64,000 nt of DNA from Phytohabitans houttuyneae. Lineage in GTDB: Bacteria > Actinomycetota > Actinomycetes > Mycobacteriales > Micromonosporaceae. The stretch lies in contig NZ_BLPF01000002.1 in the NCBI RefSeq assembly GCF_011764425.1, forward strand, positions 1,116,997-1,180,996, read 5' to 3'. The notes under the pieces were generated by a model. It made no database searches and was not told the origin of the DNA. It worked only from the letters and a program-made list of their open reading frames with translations. The number at the start of each line of letters is the position of its first letter. Positions within the stretch are counted from its first letter, which is position 1. Of the stretch, positions 17,936 through 26,082 are shown piece by piece. The position numbers were made by a program, and so were the translations under genes.

Positions 17936-19509
17936 CCGGGATCGGCGGGCTGCTGCGGTTCATGCTGCGCAGGGAGCGCTTCGCCCTGCCCTGGTGGCTG
18001 CTCGGCGCCACGCTGCTCGTGCTTGTCCAGTCCACCCAGAGCCAAGGCTTGTACGGGTCGCCGGAGGACCTGGCCAACCTGCGCCGGACCATCGGCAGCA
18101 ACACCGCCGTCGTCGCGATGAGCGGGCCTATCCGCCTGCTGGAAAACATCGGCGGCGAGGTGGTGTTCGAGATCCTCGGGTTCGTGTCGATCGTCGTCGC
18201 GCTGATGAACATGTTCCTGATCGGCCGGCATACCCGCGCCGACGAGGAGTCCGGACGGGCCGAGCTGGTCCGCTCCGCCCGGGTCGGCCGGCACGCCACC
18301 CTCGCCGCCGCGCTCGCCCTGGCCGGCCTGGCGAACGCGGCCGTCGCCGTGCTGGTGTTCGCCGTCGCGAGCGTCACCGGCCTGCCGGTCGCCGGATCTG
18401 TGCTGTTCGGCGTCGCGACCGCGGCGGTGGGGATGACGTTCGCCGCGCTCGCCGCCGTCGCGGTGCAGGTGTTCGAAAACGCCCGCGCGGCCTACGGCGC
18501 AGTCGCGCTGTCCCTCGGTGCCGCCTATGTGCTGCGCGCCGCCGGCGACGTCGGAAATGGCACGCTGGCGTGGTTTTCGCCGATCGGCTGGGCGCAGCGC
18601 ACGTTTCCGTACGTCGACAACCGGTGGTGGCCGCTGCTCTTCCCGGTCGTGGCCATCGGTCTGCTGGTCGCCGGGGCGATGGCGCTGCTGGAGCGGCGGG
18701 ACTTCGCCGCCGGACTCGTCCGGCCGCGGCTCGGACGGGCGACCGCCTCGGCTGCGTTGGGTTCCTCGCTCGGGCTGGCGTGGCGACTGCAGCGCGGGGC
18801 GTTGACCGGGTGGGCTGTCGGCTTGCTCCTGCTCGGTGCCGCCTACGGCTCGATCGGCGACACCATCGAGCAGTTCGTCGTCGACAACCCCGCGGTGGCC
18901 GACTACCTGCCCGGCGGCGCCGCGGACATCGTCAACTCGTACCTGGCGTTCACCGCGCTGACCCTGGCTCTGATCGCCTCCGCGTACGGTGTCGTCACCG
19001 CACTGCGGGCGCGTGGGGAGGAGACGTCGGGGCGTGCCGAGCCGCTGCTGGCCACCGCGACCAGTCGCGCCGGCTGGCTGGGCAGCCACCTTGTCGTGGC
19101 CGCCGCCGGTACCGCGTTGGTCCTGGTCGCCGCGGGTTTCGGCGAAGGCCTCGCCTACGGACTGGCCACCTCTGACGGCGGGCAGGTCCCGCGGATGGTC
19201 GCTGTCACGCTCGGTTACCTGCCGGCCGTGTGGCTGGTCACCGGCGTCGCCGTGCTCGGCATCGGCTGGTTGCCCCGGGCCGCCGCGGCCGTGGCGTGGG
19301 TGGTGGTCGGATACTGCGCGATGGTCGCCCTGTTCGCCGAGTCGTTCGGCCTGCCGCGGTGGCTGCGCCGTGGTTCACCCTTCGACCACACCCCGGAGGT
19401 TCCCCTCGAAGCCTGGGCCGCGGCGCCGTTGCTGGTCCTCGGTGCGCTGGCTCTGGCGTTCGCCGCCGGCGGATATGCCGGGTTGCGGCGACGCGACCTC
19501 GGCTACTGA
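17932..19509 (+). CDS. ABC exporter permease (polyketide-antibiotic exporter type)
   Basis: A 525-residue membrane subunit with about twelve hydrophobic segments arranged as two similar halves. The second half restarts near [21 protein letters not shown]. The motif [16 protein letters not shown] in half one, echoed by [17 protein letters not shown] in half two, is characteristic of large permeases named exporters of polyketide antibiotics. It is translationally coupled to the ATPase. The substrate is not deducible; self-resistance or efflux is the likely role. Confidence 0.88.
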   Translation: MTGIGGLLRFMLRRERFALPWWLLGATLLVLVQSTQSQGLYGSPEDLANLRRTIGSNTAVVAMSGPIRLLENIGGEVVFEILGFVSIVVALMNMFLIGRHTRADEESGRAELVRSARVGRHATLAAALALAGLANAAVAVLVFAVASVTGLPVAGSVLFGVATAAVGMTFAALAAVAVQVFENARAAYGAVALSLGAAYVLRAAGDVGNGTLAWFSPIGWAQRTFPYVDNRWWPLLFPVVAIGLLVAGAMALLERRDFAAGLVRPRLGRATASAALGSSLGLAWRLQRGALTGWAVGLLLLGAAYGSIGDTIEQFVVDNPAVADYLPGGAADIVNSYLAFTALTLALIASAYGVVTALRARGEETSGRAEPLLATATSRAGWLGSHLVVAAAGTALVLVAAGFGEGLAYGLATSDGGQVPRMVAVTLGYLPAVWLVTGVAVLGIGWLPRAAAAVAWVVVGYCAMVALFAESFGLPRWLRRGSPFDHTPEVPLEAWAAAPLLVLGALALAFAAGGYAGLRRRDLGY

Positions 19510-19543
19510 GGCGCGGGTGGCACGGGCCGGCCCGGCGCTCGCG

Positions 19544-19572
19544 TTGCGCCGGACGGCCAGGCGGCATACGTT
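19544..19572 (+). promoter_or_regulatory. Promoter of the STAS-protein unit
   Basis: TTGCGC (19544-19549), a 17-nt spacer and TACGTT (19567-19572). The -10 fits TAnnnT. Transcription would start just before the short leader ORF. Confidence 0.4.
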
Positions 19573-19591
19573 GTGCGCAGGAGGGCTGACA

Positions 19592-19624
19592 ATGGCGCGA
19601 CAACTTCACGGGACACTGCCGTGA
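19592..19624 (+). CDS. Ten-residue leader ORF coupled to the STAS gene
   Basis: AGGAGGG (19579-19585) with six bases of spacing precedes ATG 19592, which encodes MARQLHGTLP. Its TGA overlaps the GTG start of the STAS gene (GTGA). The STAS start has no good ribosome site of its own, so ribosomes finishing the leader probably re-initiate. Alternatively one missing base hides a longer N-terminus for the STAS protein. Confidence 0.4.
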   Translation: MARQLHGTLP

Positions 19625-20052
19625 CGCTGTCGATCGCTCATCTGCATCCGCGGGACGGCGACCTGGTCGTCCTGGCCCTGCACGGCACGCTGGACCAGCA
19701 GACCGCTCGCCAGCTCGGTGCGGCGATCACGGCCGAGACGGCGCGGACGCCGCGTCCCCGTTCCATCGTCGTCGACCTCACCGATGTCGAGCGCGTCGAC
19801 CACGCCGGCGTCGGATGCCTGGTCAGCGGCAACCGCGCGTGCGCTGCGGCCGGTGTCGGTCTGGCGGTTCGCGGCACCTCGCCGCTGATCCGGGCCCTGC
19901 TCCAGTTTCATCCGGGCCACCCGGTGCCGAGCGAGCCGATCGCCCAGTGGTGCACGCCGGTCCGGCCGCCACGGCGTGTTCGCCGGCGGCCCGCGGCGGG
20001 TGCCGGGCCGCGGTTCGTGTCGACGCACACCCGGCCGCGGCGGGGCCGGTGA
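19621..20052 (+). CDS. STAS-domain protein (anti-anti-sigma-factor-like) lacking the phosphorylatable serine
   Basis: A 143-residue protein. Residues about 1-100 form a STAS domain: LVVLALHGTLDQQTARQL, then SIVVDLTDVERVDHAGVGCLV, then the strand VGLAVRGTSPLI. In classical SpoIIAA/RsbV proteins the second motif reads D-S-S-G with the phosphorylated serine. Here it is D-H-A-G, so switching by a serine kinase of the SpoIIAB/RsbW type is not expected. The C-terminus is a basic, low-complexity tail (RPPRRVRRRPAAGAGPR). It could be a constitutive antagonist or a scaffold. No kinase or sigma factor is adjacent. Confidence 0.75.
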   Translation: MTLSIAHLHPRDGDLVVLALHGTLDQQTARQLGAAITAETARTPRPRSIVVDLTDVERVDHAGVGCLVSGNRACAAAGVGLAVRGTSPLIRALLQFHPGHPVPSEPIAQWCTPVRPPRRVRRRPAAGAGPRFVSTHTRPRRGR

Positions 20053-20054
20053 CG

Positions 20055-20081
20055 TGACCGCAGGCGCGGCCACCGCGGTCA
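20055..20081. terminator. Short hairpin between convergent STAS and permease genes
   Basis: TGACCGC (20055-20061) pairs with GCGGTCA (20075-20081) around a 13-nt loop. The right arm contains the stop codon of the leftward permease gene. Weak terminator candidate. Confidence 0.3.
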
Positions 20082-21377
20082 GGCGAAGGCGAAGTAGCGC
20101 AGCCACAGATACGGCACCGTGCACGCGACCGTCACGACGGTGACCACGATGCCGTACTTCGTGAACTGCCAGAAGGTGATGGGCCTGCCGGCACGTTCGG
20201 CGATGCCGAGTACCACCACGTTGGCCGAGGCGCCGACCGCGGTGGCGTTGCCGCCCAGGTCCGCGCCGAGCGCGAGCGCCCACCACAACACCTGCGACTG
20301 CGTGGTGTTGCCGCTGTTGTCGACCATGTCCGCGACGACGGGGCTCATCGTCGCGACGTAGGGGATGTTGTCGACGAACGCCGACAGCAGCGCGGAACCC
20401 CACAGCAGCACCATGGAGGCGAAAAACAGCCGGCCTTCGGTGGCGTCGGTCGCGGCGCGCGAGATCTGCTCGATCACGCCGGTGTCGACGAGAGCGCCGA
20501 CCATCACGAACAGGCCGGCGAAGAACACCAGCGTCGGCCACTCCACGTCCCTGGCGACCTCGCCCGCGTCCAGCCGGGACAGGGCCAGCAGCACCAGCCC
20601 GCCGACGATCGCCACCACCGAGGGCTCGAGCCGCAGCGCGGTGTGCAGCACGAAAGCGGCCGTCACCACGGCGAGCACCACCAGGCTGACGACGAGCAGC
20701 CGGCCGTCGCGGATCGCGTCGCGCTCGCGGAGGCTGGCGATGCGCGCGGCCCGCTCCGGGTCGTACCGGAACGCCGACCGGAACAGGATCCGGCACAGCC
20801 CGATGAACACCACCACGAGGACCGCGATGATGGGCGCGAGATGGATGAGGAAGTCGTTGTAGGACAGGCCCGCGCGGCTGGCGATGATGATGTTCGGCGG
20901 GTCACCGACCAAAGTGGACGTCCCGCCGATGTTGGAGGCGAGGACCTCGGCGATCAGGAAGGGTGCCACCGGTACGTCCAGCCGCTCGCACACCAGGAAC
21001 GTGACCGGTGCGACCAGCAGGACGGTGGTGACGTTGTCCAGAAAAGCCGAGGTGACCGCGGTGACGAGCACGAGCAGGACCATGACCCGAAAAGGGCGGC
21101 CCTTGGCTCGCTTGGCGGCCCAGATGGCCAGGTACTCGAACGCGCCGGTGCGCTTGAGGACGGCGACGATCAGCATCATCCCGATCAGCAGGACGATGAC
21201 GTTCCAGTCGATCCCGGCCTCTTCCGAGAAGAACGCGTGCTCGGCGTCGGTGGCGCCGATGACCAGCATCACCGCCGCACCGCCGAGGGCCGCGGCGACC
21301 CGGTGCACCCGCTCGGTGGCGATCAGCAGGTAGGCGATCGCGAAGACCGCGACGGCCGCCCACGCACTGCCGCTCAC
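20079..21377 (-). CDS. ArsB/NhaD-type ion permease
   Basis: A 432-residue membrane protein of the ion transporter superfamily, with about eleven helices. The family's pore hairpins are visible: TSAFLDNVTTVLLVAPVTF in the first half and LSAFVDNIPYVATMSPVV in the second. SNIGGTSTLVGDPPNIIIAS and DLGGNATAVGASANVV are the matching conserved loops. Members exchange sodium or extrude arsenite; no ArsR, ArsC or antimonite ATPase is nearby, so a sodium/proton or organic-anion role is as likely. GTG start. A CBS-domain gene lies 40 bp upstream on the same strand and may sense the state that gates it. Confidence 0.87.
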   Translation of the reverse strand: MSGSAWAAVAVFAIAYLLIATERVHRVAAALGGAAVMLVIGATDAEHAFFSEEAGIDWNVIVLLIGMMLIVAVLKRTGAFEYLAIWAAKRAKGRPFRVMVLLVLVTAVTSAFLDNVTTVLLVAPVTFLVCERLDVPVAPFLIAEVLASNIGGTSTLVGDPPNIIIASRAGLSYNDFLIHLAPIIAVLVVVFIGLCRILFRSAFRYDPERAARIASLRERDAIRDGRLLVVSLVVLAVVTAAFVLHTALRLEPSVVAIVGGLVLLALSRLDAGEVARDVEWPTLVFFAGLFVMVGALVDTGVIEQISRAATDATEGRLFFASMVLLWGSALLSAFVDNIPYVATMSPVVADMVDNSGNTTQSQVLWWALALGADLGGNATAVGASANVVVLGIAERAGRPITFWQFTKYGIVVTVVTVACTVPYLWLRYFAFA

Positions 21378-21417
21378 CGCGGTCCTCGTCGCGCCGGCGG
21401 CGCGTCGGCCCTCCCGC

Positions 21418-21864
21418 TCATGTGCCGAGCATCCGGTCCAGCAGCGCGTCGAGGGTGATCGCGCCCAGCAGGTCGCCGCCCTTGCCGGTCACCGCCACCA
21501 GCGGGCTGTGGCTGCGTGCCATGACCGCGGCGATCTCCAGGACCGTGGCGTCCGGCGACACGACCGGCAGCTCGCGCCGCTCGCGGGGCAGCAGCTCGGC
21601 CACGGTGCGGTCACCGACGTTACGCAGGAACAGGTCCGCCGCGGCTTCGTCGATCACCCGCGCGAGAGCGGGGTCTTCCTGGCAGTACGACGGGATCGCC
21701 ATCCGCAGCACCTGCGTGCCCGGCAGGATCGTGGCCGGGTGGCCCGCGTCGTCGATCACGATCAGCCCGGGCAGGTTTTGCCCGGCCAGCAGCCGCGCGG
21801 CATCCATCGCCGAGGTGCCCATTTCGACGGTGGGATACGGGGTGGCCAGATCCTGTGCCCGCAA
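21418..21864 (-). CDS. CBS-domain pair protein
   Basis: A 148-residue protein made of two CBS motifs. The first has MGTSAMDAARLLAGQNLPGLIVIDDAGHP; the second has VSPDATVLEIAAVMARSHSPLVAVTGKGGDLLGAI. Such Bateman modules bind adenine nucleotides or cyclic dinucleotides and regulate a partner protein. The downstream ion permease is the obvious candidate. Translation starts at TTG 21864, supported by a strong AGGAGG eight bases upstream (21873-21878 on the complement). Confidence 0.85.
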   Translation of the reverse strand: MRAQDLATPYPTVEMGTSAMDAARLLAGQNLPGLIVIDDAGHPATILPGTQVLRMAIPSYCQEDPALARVIDEAAADLFLRNVGDRTVAELLPRERRELPVVSPDATVLEIAAVMARSHSPLVAVTGKGGDLLGAITLDALLDRMLGT

Positions 21865-21984
21865 CGGTGGTGCCTCCTGCCCTGGTCACGCCGACAACGA
21901 CGCCGACCAGACTTCCCGGCACACCTGGCGCTCACCCTACCCGGCCGAGGCGTTCACCGCAGCCTCCGCCGGAAGCTCTACCCA

Positions 21985-22008
21985 TCGGGTATACCCGTCG
22001 GGTATAGT
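21985..22008 (+). promoter_or_regulatory. PadR operator overlapping a leaderless promoter
   Basis: A perfect 12-bp palindrome CGGGTATACCCG (21986-21997) and a direct repeat of TCGGGTATA (21985-21993 and 21999-22007) cover the -10 box TATAGT (22003-22008). The ATG of the PadR gene is only eight bases beyond the -10, so the mRNA would begin at or next to the start codon. Repressor binding here would block the whole padR-ABC operon. Confidence 0.6.
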
Positions 22009-22015
22009 CTCGCGC

Positions 22016-22540
22016 ATGACGGTGTCGTACACGTTGTTGGGGCTTCTCAACGAGGCCGACCGCCATGGCTACGACCTCAAGCAGTCTTACGACCGCAGGT
22101 TCGGCGCCGCGCGGCCGCTGCGGTTCGGGCAGGTCTACCGCACGCTGGCACAGCTCGAGCGGGACGGCCTCATCGAGGTCATCGGGGTGGAGCAGGGCGC
22201 GGGCCCCGACCGCAAGCGGTACACGATCACCGCGGACGGCGTCACCGACCTTTCGCGGTGGCTTGCCGAGCCGGAGGACCCGCAGCCGCAGCTGCAGACG
22301 GTGCTCTTCACGAAGGTGGCGTTGGCGCTGCTGTCCGGCAAGCCGGCCGAGGAGTTTCTGGAGCGCCAGCGCGACCGGCACCTCGCGGTGATGCGTGAGC
22401 TCACCGCCGCCCGGCGCAAGGTCGGCCTGCGCGACAGCATGCTCATCGACTACCAGCTGTTTCACATCGAGGCGGACCTGCGCTGGATCGACCACGCAGC
22501 CGGGCGCCTGGACACCCTCGCCGCGGAGCTGGCGCCATGA
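22016..22540 (+). CDS. PadR-family transcriptional regulator
   Basis: A 174-residue repressor-type protein. The N-terminal winged helix shows the family pattern YTLLGLLNEADRHGYDLKQ and FGQVYRTLAQLERDGLIEV, followed by GPDRKRYTITADG in the wing. The C-terminal dimerisation helices fit Vir-like PadR proteins. There is no Shine-Dalgarno sequence and the -10 lies eight bases upstream, consistent with leaderless translation. The stop overlaps the ATG of the ABC ATPase gene, so it forms an operon with the exporter it probably controls. Confidence 0.9.
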   Translation: MTVSYTLLGLLNEADRHGYDLKQSYDRRFGAARPLRFGQVYRTLAQLERDGLIEVIGVEQGAGPDRKRYTITADGVTDLSRWLAEPEDPQPQLQTVLFTKVALALLSGKPAEEFLERQRDRHLAVMRELTAARRKVGLRDSMLIDYQLFHIEADLRWIDHAAGRLDTLAAELAP

Positions 22541-23226
22541 GCGAGCAGGGCGCGCCGCTGCTGGTAGGGCACGGGCTGTGCAAGAGCTTCGGGCTGACGC
22601 CGGCCCTGCGCGGCGCCGGCCTCGCGGTCACGGCCGGCGAGGTGCTCGCCGTCATGGGGCCCAGCGGGTCGGGCAAGTCGACGCTGCTGCACTGCCTGGC
22701 CGGCATCCTCACGCCGGACGCGGGCGAGGTGCTCTTCGACGGGCGGCGCGTCGACCTGATGGCCGACCGGGAGCGCAGCCGGCTGCGGCGCGGCGAGTTC
22801 GGTTTCGTCTTCCAGTTTGGACAGTTGGTGCCCGAGCTGCCGGTGCTGGAAAACATCGCGTTCCCCCTGCTGCTCGGCGGCCAAAGGCGCCGCGCCGCGC
22901 TGGCGGCCGCCGAGAGCTGGCTGCCGCGCCTGGGTCTGGTGGAGGTCGCCCACCGCCTGCCCGGCGAAATCTCCGGTGGCCAGGGGCAGCGCGTCGCCGT
23001 GGCCCGCGCGCTGATCGCCGGCCCGCGCGTCGTCTTCGCCGACGAGCCCACCGGCTCGCTGGACTCGGTCGCTGCCGACCAGGTCATGGAGCTGCTCGTC
23101 GCCACGGCCAAGTCCGAGCGCGTCAGTGTCGTGCTCGTGACGCACGAGCCGCGCGTGGCGGCGTACGCCGACCGCCAGGTCACCGTCCGAGACGGACAGA
23201 CGATGCTGCCGGCGGTGCTGGCGTGA
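22537..23226 (+). CDS. ABC transporter ATPase (MacB/LolD type)
   Basis: A 229-residue ATPase, the standard length of the MacB/LolD/FtsE group. Walker A is GPSGSGKSTLLH, the Q-loop is in VFQFGQLVPELPVLENIAFP, the signature is ISGGQGQRVAVARAL, Walker B is VVFADEPTGSLDS and the switch histidine is in LVTHEPRVA. It would power the FtsX-like permease encoded by the next gene, whose GTG overlaps its stop. The complex probably handles a peptide or lipid-like compound at the membrane. Confidence 0.93.
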   Translation: MSEQGAPLLVGHGLCKSFGLTPALRGAGLAVTAGEVLAVMGPSGSGKSTLLHCLAGILTPDAGEVLFDGRRVDLMADRERSRLRRGEFGFVFQFGQLVPELPVLENIAFPLLLGGQRRRAALAAAESWLPRLGLVEVAHRLPGEISGGQGQRVAVARALIAGPRVVFADEPTGSLDSVAADQVMELLVATAKSERVSVVLVTHEPRVAAYADRQVTVRDGQTMLPAVLA

Positions 23227-25446
23227 ACCTCCGGCTCGCCGTCCGCATGGCCCTGCTCGGGGTCCGCATGGCGCGCGCCGGCGGGCGGGAGAGCCTGGCC
23301 CGGCTCGCGCTGATGACCGTCGGGGTCGCGATCGGCGTGCCGCTGGCGCTGCTGGCGCTCGCCGCGGTGCCGATCCTGCAGGGCCACGTCGACCGCCTGG
23401 GGTGGCACCGCACCACCGCCGCCAGCCCGCCCACCGCACCCGACCACGCGCTGTGGCTCGCGGTCACCGACCGGTACGCGGGCAGGACGTCATCCGGGTG
23501 CACGTCGCCGCGCTCGGCGACCGGCCGCCCGTGCCGCCCGGGATCTCGCGGCTGCCCGGGCCGGGCGAGAAGGTGGTCTCACCCGCGCTCGCGCGGCTGC
23601 TGCTGAGCGTGCCGGACGGCGAGCTGGACGACCGGTACCCGGGCGCGGTCGTCGGTGAGATCGGCCCCGACGGCCTGCTCATGCCCGACGAGCTCGTCGC
23701 CGTCGTCGGCCACACACCGGACCAGCTGCGGGCCATGCGCGGTGCGACCGAGATCCGCGGCATCGAGCAGCCGGACGCGCGCGCCGACCTGGTCGGGATC
23801 TGGGGCGTCTTCTTCGGGATGATCGCGGTGCTGGTCGTCGGTCCGATCGCCATCTTCGTCGCGATGACCGCGCGGATCGGTGGTCCGCGGCGGGAGGTGC
23901 GGTTTGCCGCGGCCCGCCTGGCCGGCGCGACGAGGTTGCAGACCGCGGTGTTCGCGGCGACGGAGACGGCGCTGGCGGCGGTCGCCGGCGCCGCGCTGGG
24001 CTGGCTCGCGTTTGCGCTGCTCAAACCGGTGGTGGCGAGCCGGGTGACGCTCGGCCACGGCATGCCCATCTTCGTCGACGACGTCCGGGTGCCGCTGGTG
24101 CCGCTGCTGGTGATCCTGCTCGGCGTGCCGCTCGTGGCGGTGGGCGCCACCCTCGTGGCGATGCACCCGGTGCAGCTGGCACCGCTCGGGGTGCGGCACC
24201 GCCAGCGCCGGCCGGCGCCCGGGCTCTGGCGGATCGCGCCGATTCTCGCCGGCTTCGGCGGCATCTGGTACTCGACGGTGCTGTCCAGGGACGACGTCTC
24301 CGAGGCCTCCACAGTGGAGCAGGCCACCGTGCAGATGGTGTCCACCTTTTCCGTGCTGTCCGTGCTCGTCGGCTTCTTCCTCGCCGGGGCGTGGGTGTGC
24401 ATGTGGGTGAGCCGGGGCATGGCCAGGCTGAGTCGCAGCGTCACCTCGCTCATGGTGGCCCGGCGGATCGCGGCCGATCCGTACGGTACGTTTCGTATGG
24501 TCGGCGGCGCCGCCATTGCCGTCTATGTGGCCACGACCCTCGGCTTCGTCGCGGCGGCCAACCAGGAGCCCGGCCGGTCCGACAACCAGACCCTGCTCGC
24601 CGGCGGTCGACCGGTGCTCGATCCCGGCGTGGTCGCGGTGCATGTGCAGGGCGCGACGCAGGACGAGGTCGCCCCACTCATGTCGGCCGGCGTGGTGGTC
24701 GCCCGGCGCAGCCCGGAGGGCGAAGTCGTCGTCCGCTGCACCGAGCTGGCCCGGGTGACCACTTTGGACTGCCCGCTGCCGGTGTACCGGGAAGGCGTCG
24801 CCGCCGGCCAGGACTACCTGCGGGTGGAGGACCTGTTCACCGTTCCCGCGCCCGGCGCGAGCTCGGCCGACCTCACCTTCCAGCCGTCGGCGCTGGCCGA
24901 GCCCGCCCCCGGCGCAGACCTGCTGCCGATCCAGACGCTGTTGATTCCCACCGACGGTACGGTCGCCGCGCAGGAGCGGGTCCGCACCCTCGCCGCCCGC
25001 ACGCTGCCGCTCTCGCGCAGCAAGACGAGCGACGACCTGGCGGTGGGGCCGATTCTGGACGTGACCGCGTTCAGCAGCGCGGTGCCGTACGCGATGGTGA
25101 TCATCCTGATCTTCACCGCGTGCAGCCTCACGGTCTCCGTGATCACCGGGGTGCTCGAGCGCCGCCGCGCGTTCGCGGCGCTGCGCGCTTCCGGGGTGAG
25201 CCTCGGCCAGCTGCGCCGCGTCGTGCTCCTGGAGACCGGGGCGCCGCTGGCCATCACGGTGCTCTTCGGCGTGGGACTGGCGACGGTCCAGTCGCTGGCG
25301 ACGTTCACACCCGACGAGTGGACATTGCCCGGCGGTGAGTTCGTGGCCGGGCTGGGGCGGGCGTGCTGGCCGCGTTCGCCGTGTCGCTGATCGCCCTGCC
25401 CTTCATGAACGCGGCGACCCGCCTCGACACGGTTCGCTACGAGTAG
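23223..25446 (+). pseudogene. FtsX-like ABC permease, two single-base frameshifts
   Basis: The reading frame starts at GTG 23223 (MNLRLAVRMALLGVRMARAG) and breaks at GGG 23480-23482. One extra G gives TDRYAG-QDVIRVHVAALG. The second frame carries the FtsX helices (LVGIWGVFFGMIAVLVVGPIA and others) and breaks again at GGGG 25354-25357. One extra G gives LGAGVLAAFAVSLIALP and the stop at 25446. The repaired product is about 741 residues with two FtsX core domains around extracytoplasmic regions, as expected for a partner of the upstream MacB-like ATPase. Both breaks are missing G, so an intact gene is likely. Confidence 0.82.
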
Positions 25447-25452
25447 GCGGCG

Positions 25453-25680
25453 ATGCGCACGATCGCGGCGATCGCCTCGCTCGGTGCCGGCGCCCTCCAC
25501 GCTTCCGCGGCCGGCAGCCACGGCGAACACCGCCCCGCGGCCCTCGCCTTCGCCCTCGTCGCGCTCGCTCAGCTCGGCTGGGGCGCCGCGGCCCTCAGCC
25601 CGGCCGGCCACCTGCTCGACCGGGTGGGCGCGGCCGTCAACGCCGCCGGTCTCGAAGGCGGACGGCGCGGGGCGGATCGG
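25453..25680 (+). pseudogene. Truncated small membrane-protein gene
   Basis: Starting six bases after the permease stop, the frame encodes a convincing hydrophobic N-terminus (MRTIAAIASLGAGALHASAA, then LAFALVALAQLGWGAAAL and LLDRVGAAVNAAGL). After about residue 70 it turns into arginine-rich out-of-family sequence. The beginning resembles small four-helix membrane proteins of actinomycetes that are about twice as long. The 3' half seems to be missing. Weak but coherent evidence. Confidence 0.4.
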
Positions 25681-25722
25681 GCGCCTTTGCGACCACGGGC
25701 ATGGTGCCGGCCGGTAACGCGT

Positions 25723-26079
25723 CTACTCCTCGCCACCTTCAGGCTTGTCGACTGGCATGAACGGTTCGCCCGGTGGGAAGCCCTCGACCGTGGTGGACCA
25801 TTGGCCCGGTGCCAGCTCGTGCGCGGTGAGTTGGGCGAACGGCGCCTGGTCGTCCGGCAGCCCGACCAGGACGGCTTCCAACAAGGCAGGCAATCCGTCA
25901 AACGCCGAAAACCCCAAGAACCCCAACGCGGGCAAGGGTTTCTTCCAGGCTCGCCCGTCCGGGCCTGACCCGCGGACCCGGCAGCGGAGGTCGGGGAACT
26001 CGGCGAGCGTCAAGCTCGCCGCCGACCTCCGCGTGGCCCGCGGGAGCATGCGGTCCGCAGGTGGCGCGGACCGGGGCAT
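25723..26079 (-). CDS. Hypothetical protein of about 118 residues
   Basis: No family recognised. The reading frame gives a soluble protein with a plausible folded core (PLPALGFLGFSAFDGLPALLEAVLVGLPDD) and a proline/acidic tail ending KPEGGEE. Codon choice is less GC-biased in third positions than in its neighbours, and the first 30 codons overlap a long hairpin, so the true start may be further in. It lies just downstream of the phosphoketolase gene on the same strand. It could be non-coding. Confidence 0.35.
   Translation of the reverse strand: MPRSAPPADRMLPRATRRSAASLTLAEFPDLRCRVRGSGPDGRAWKKPLPALGFLGFSAFDGLPALLEAVLVGLPDDQAPFAQLTAHELAPGQWSTTVEGFPPGEPFMPVDKPEGGEE
25984..26032. repeat. Long bulged hairpin downstream of phosphoketolase
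   Basis: Arms of 11 bp (GCGGAGGTCGG, 25984-25994, with 26022-26032) and 8 bp (CGGCGAGC, 26001-26008, with 26014-26021) stack with a 6-nt bulge on one side and a 5-nt loop. It starts about 50 bp beyond the phosphoketolase stop and could act as its terminator or be a small repeat element. Confidence 0.5.
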
Positions 26080-26082
26080 AAA

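Noticed and set aside
20079-21377. Arsenic resistance operon with the ArsR gene at the window start
   Set aside because: The ArsB/NhaD permease is 20 kb from the ArsR-type gene. No arsenate reductase or methylase is present, and the family also includes sodium antiporters.
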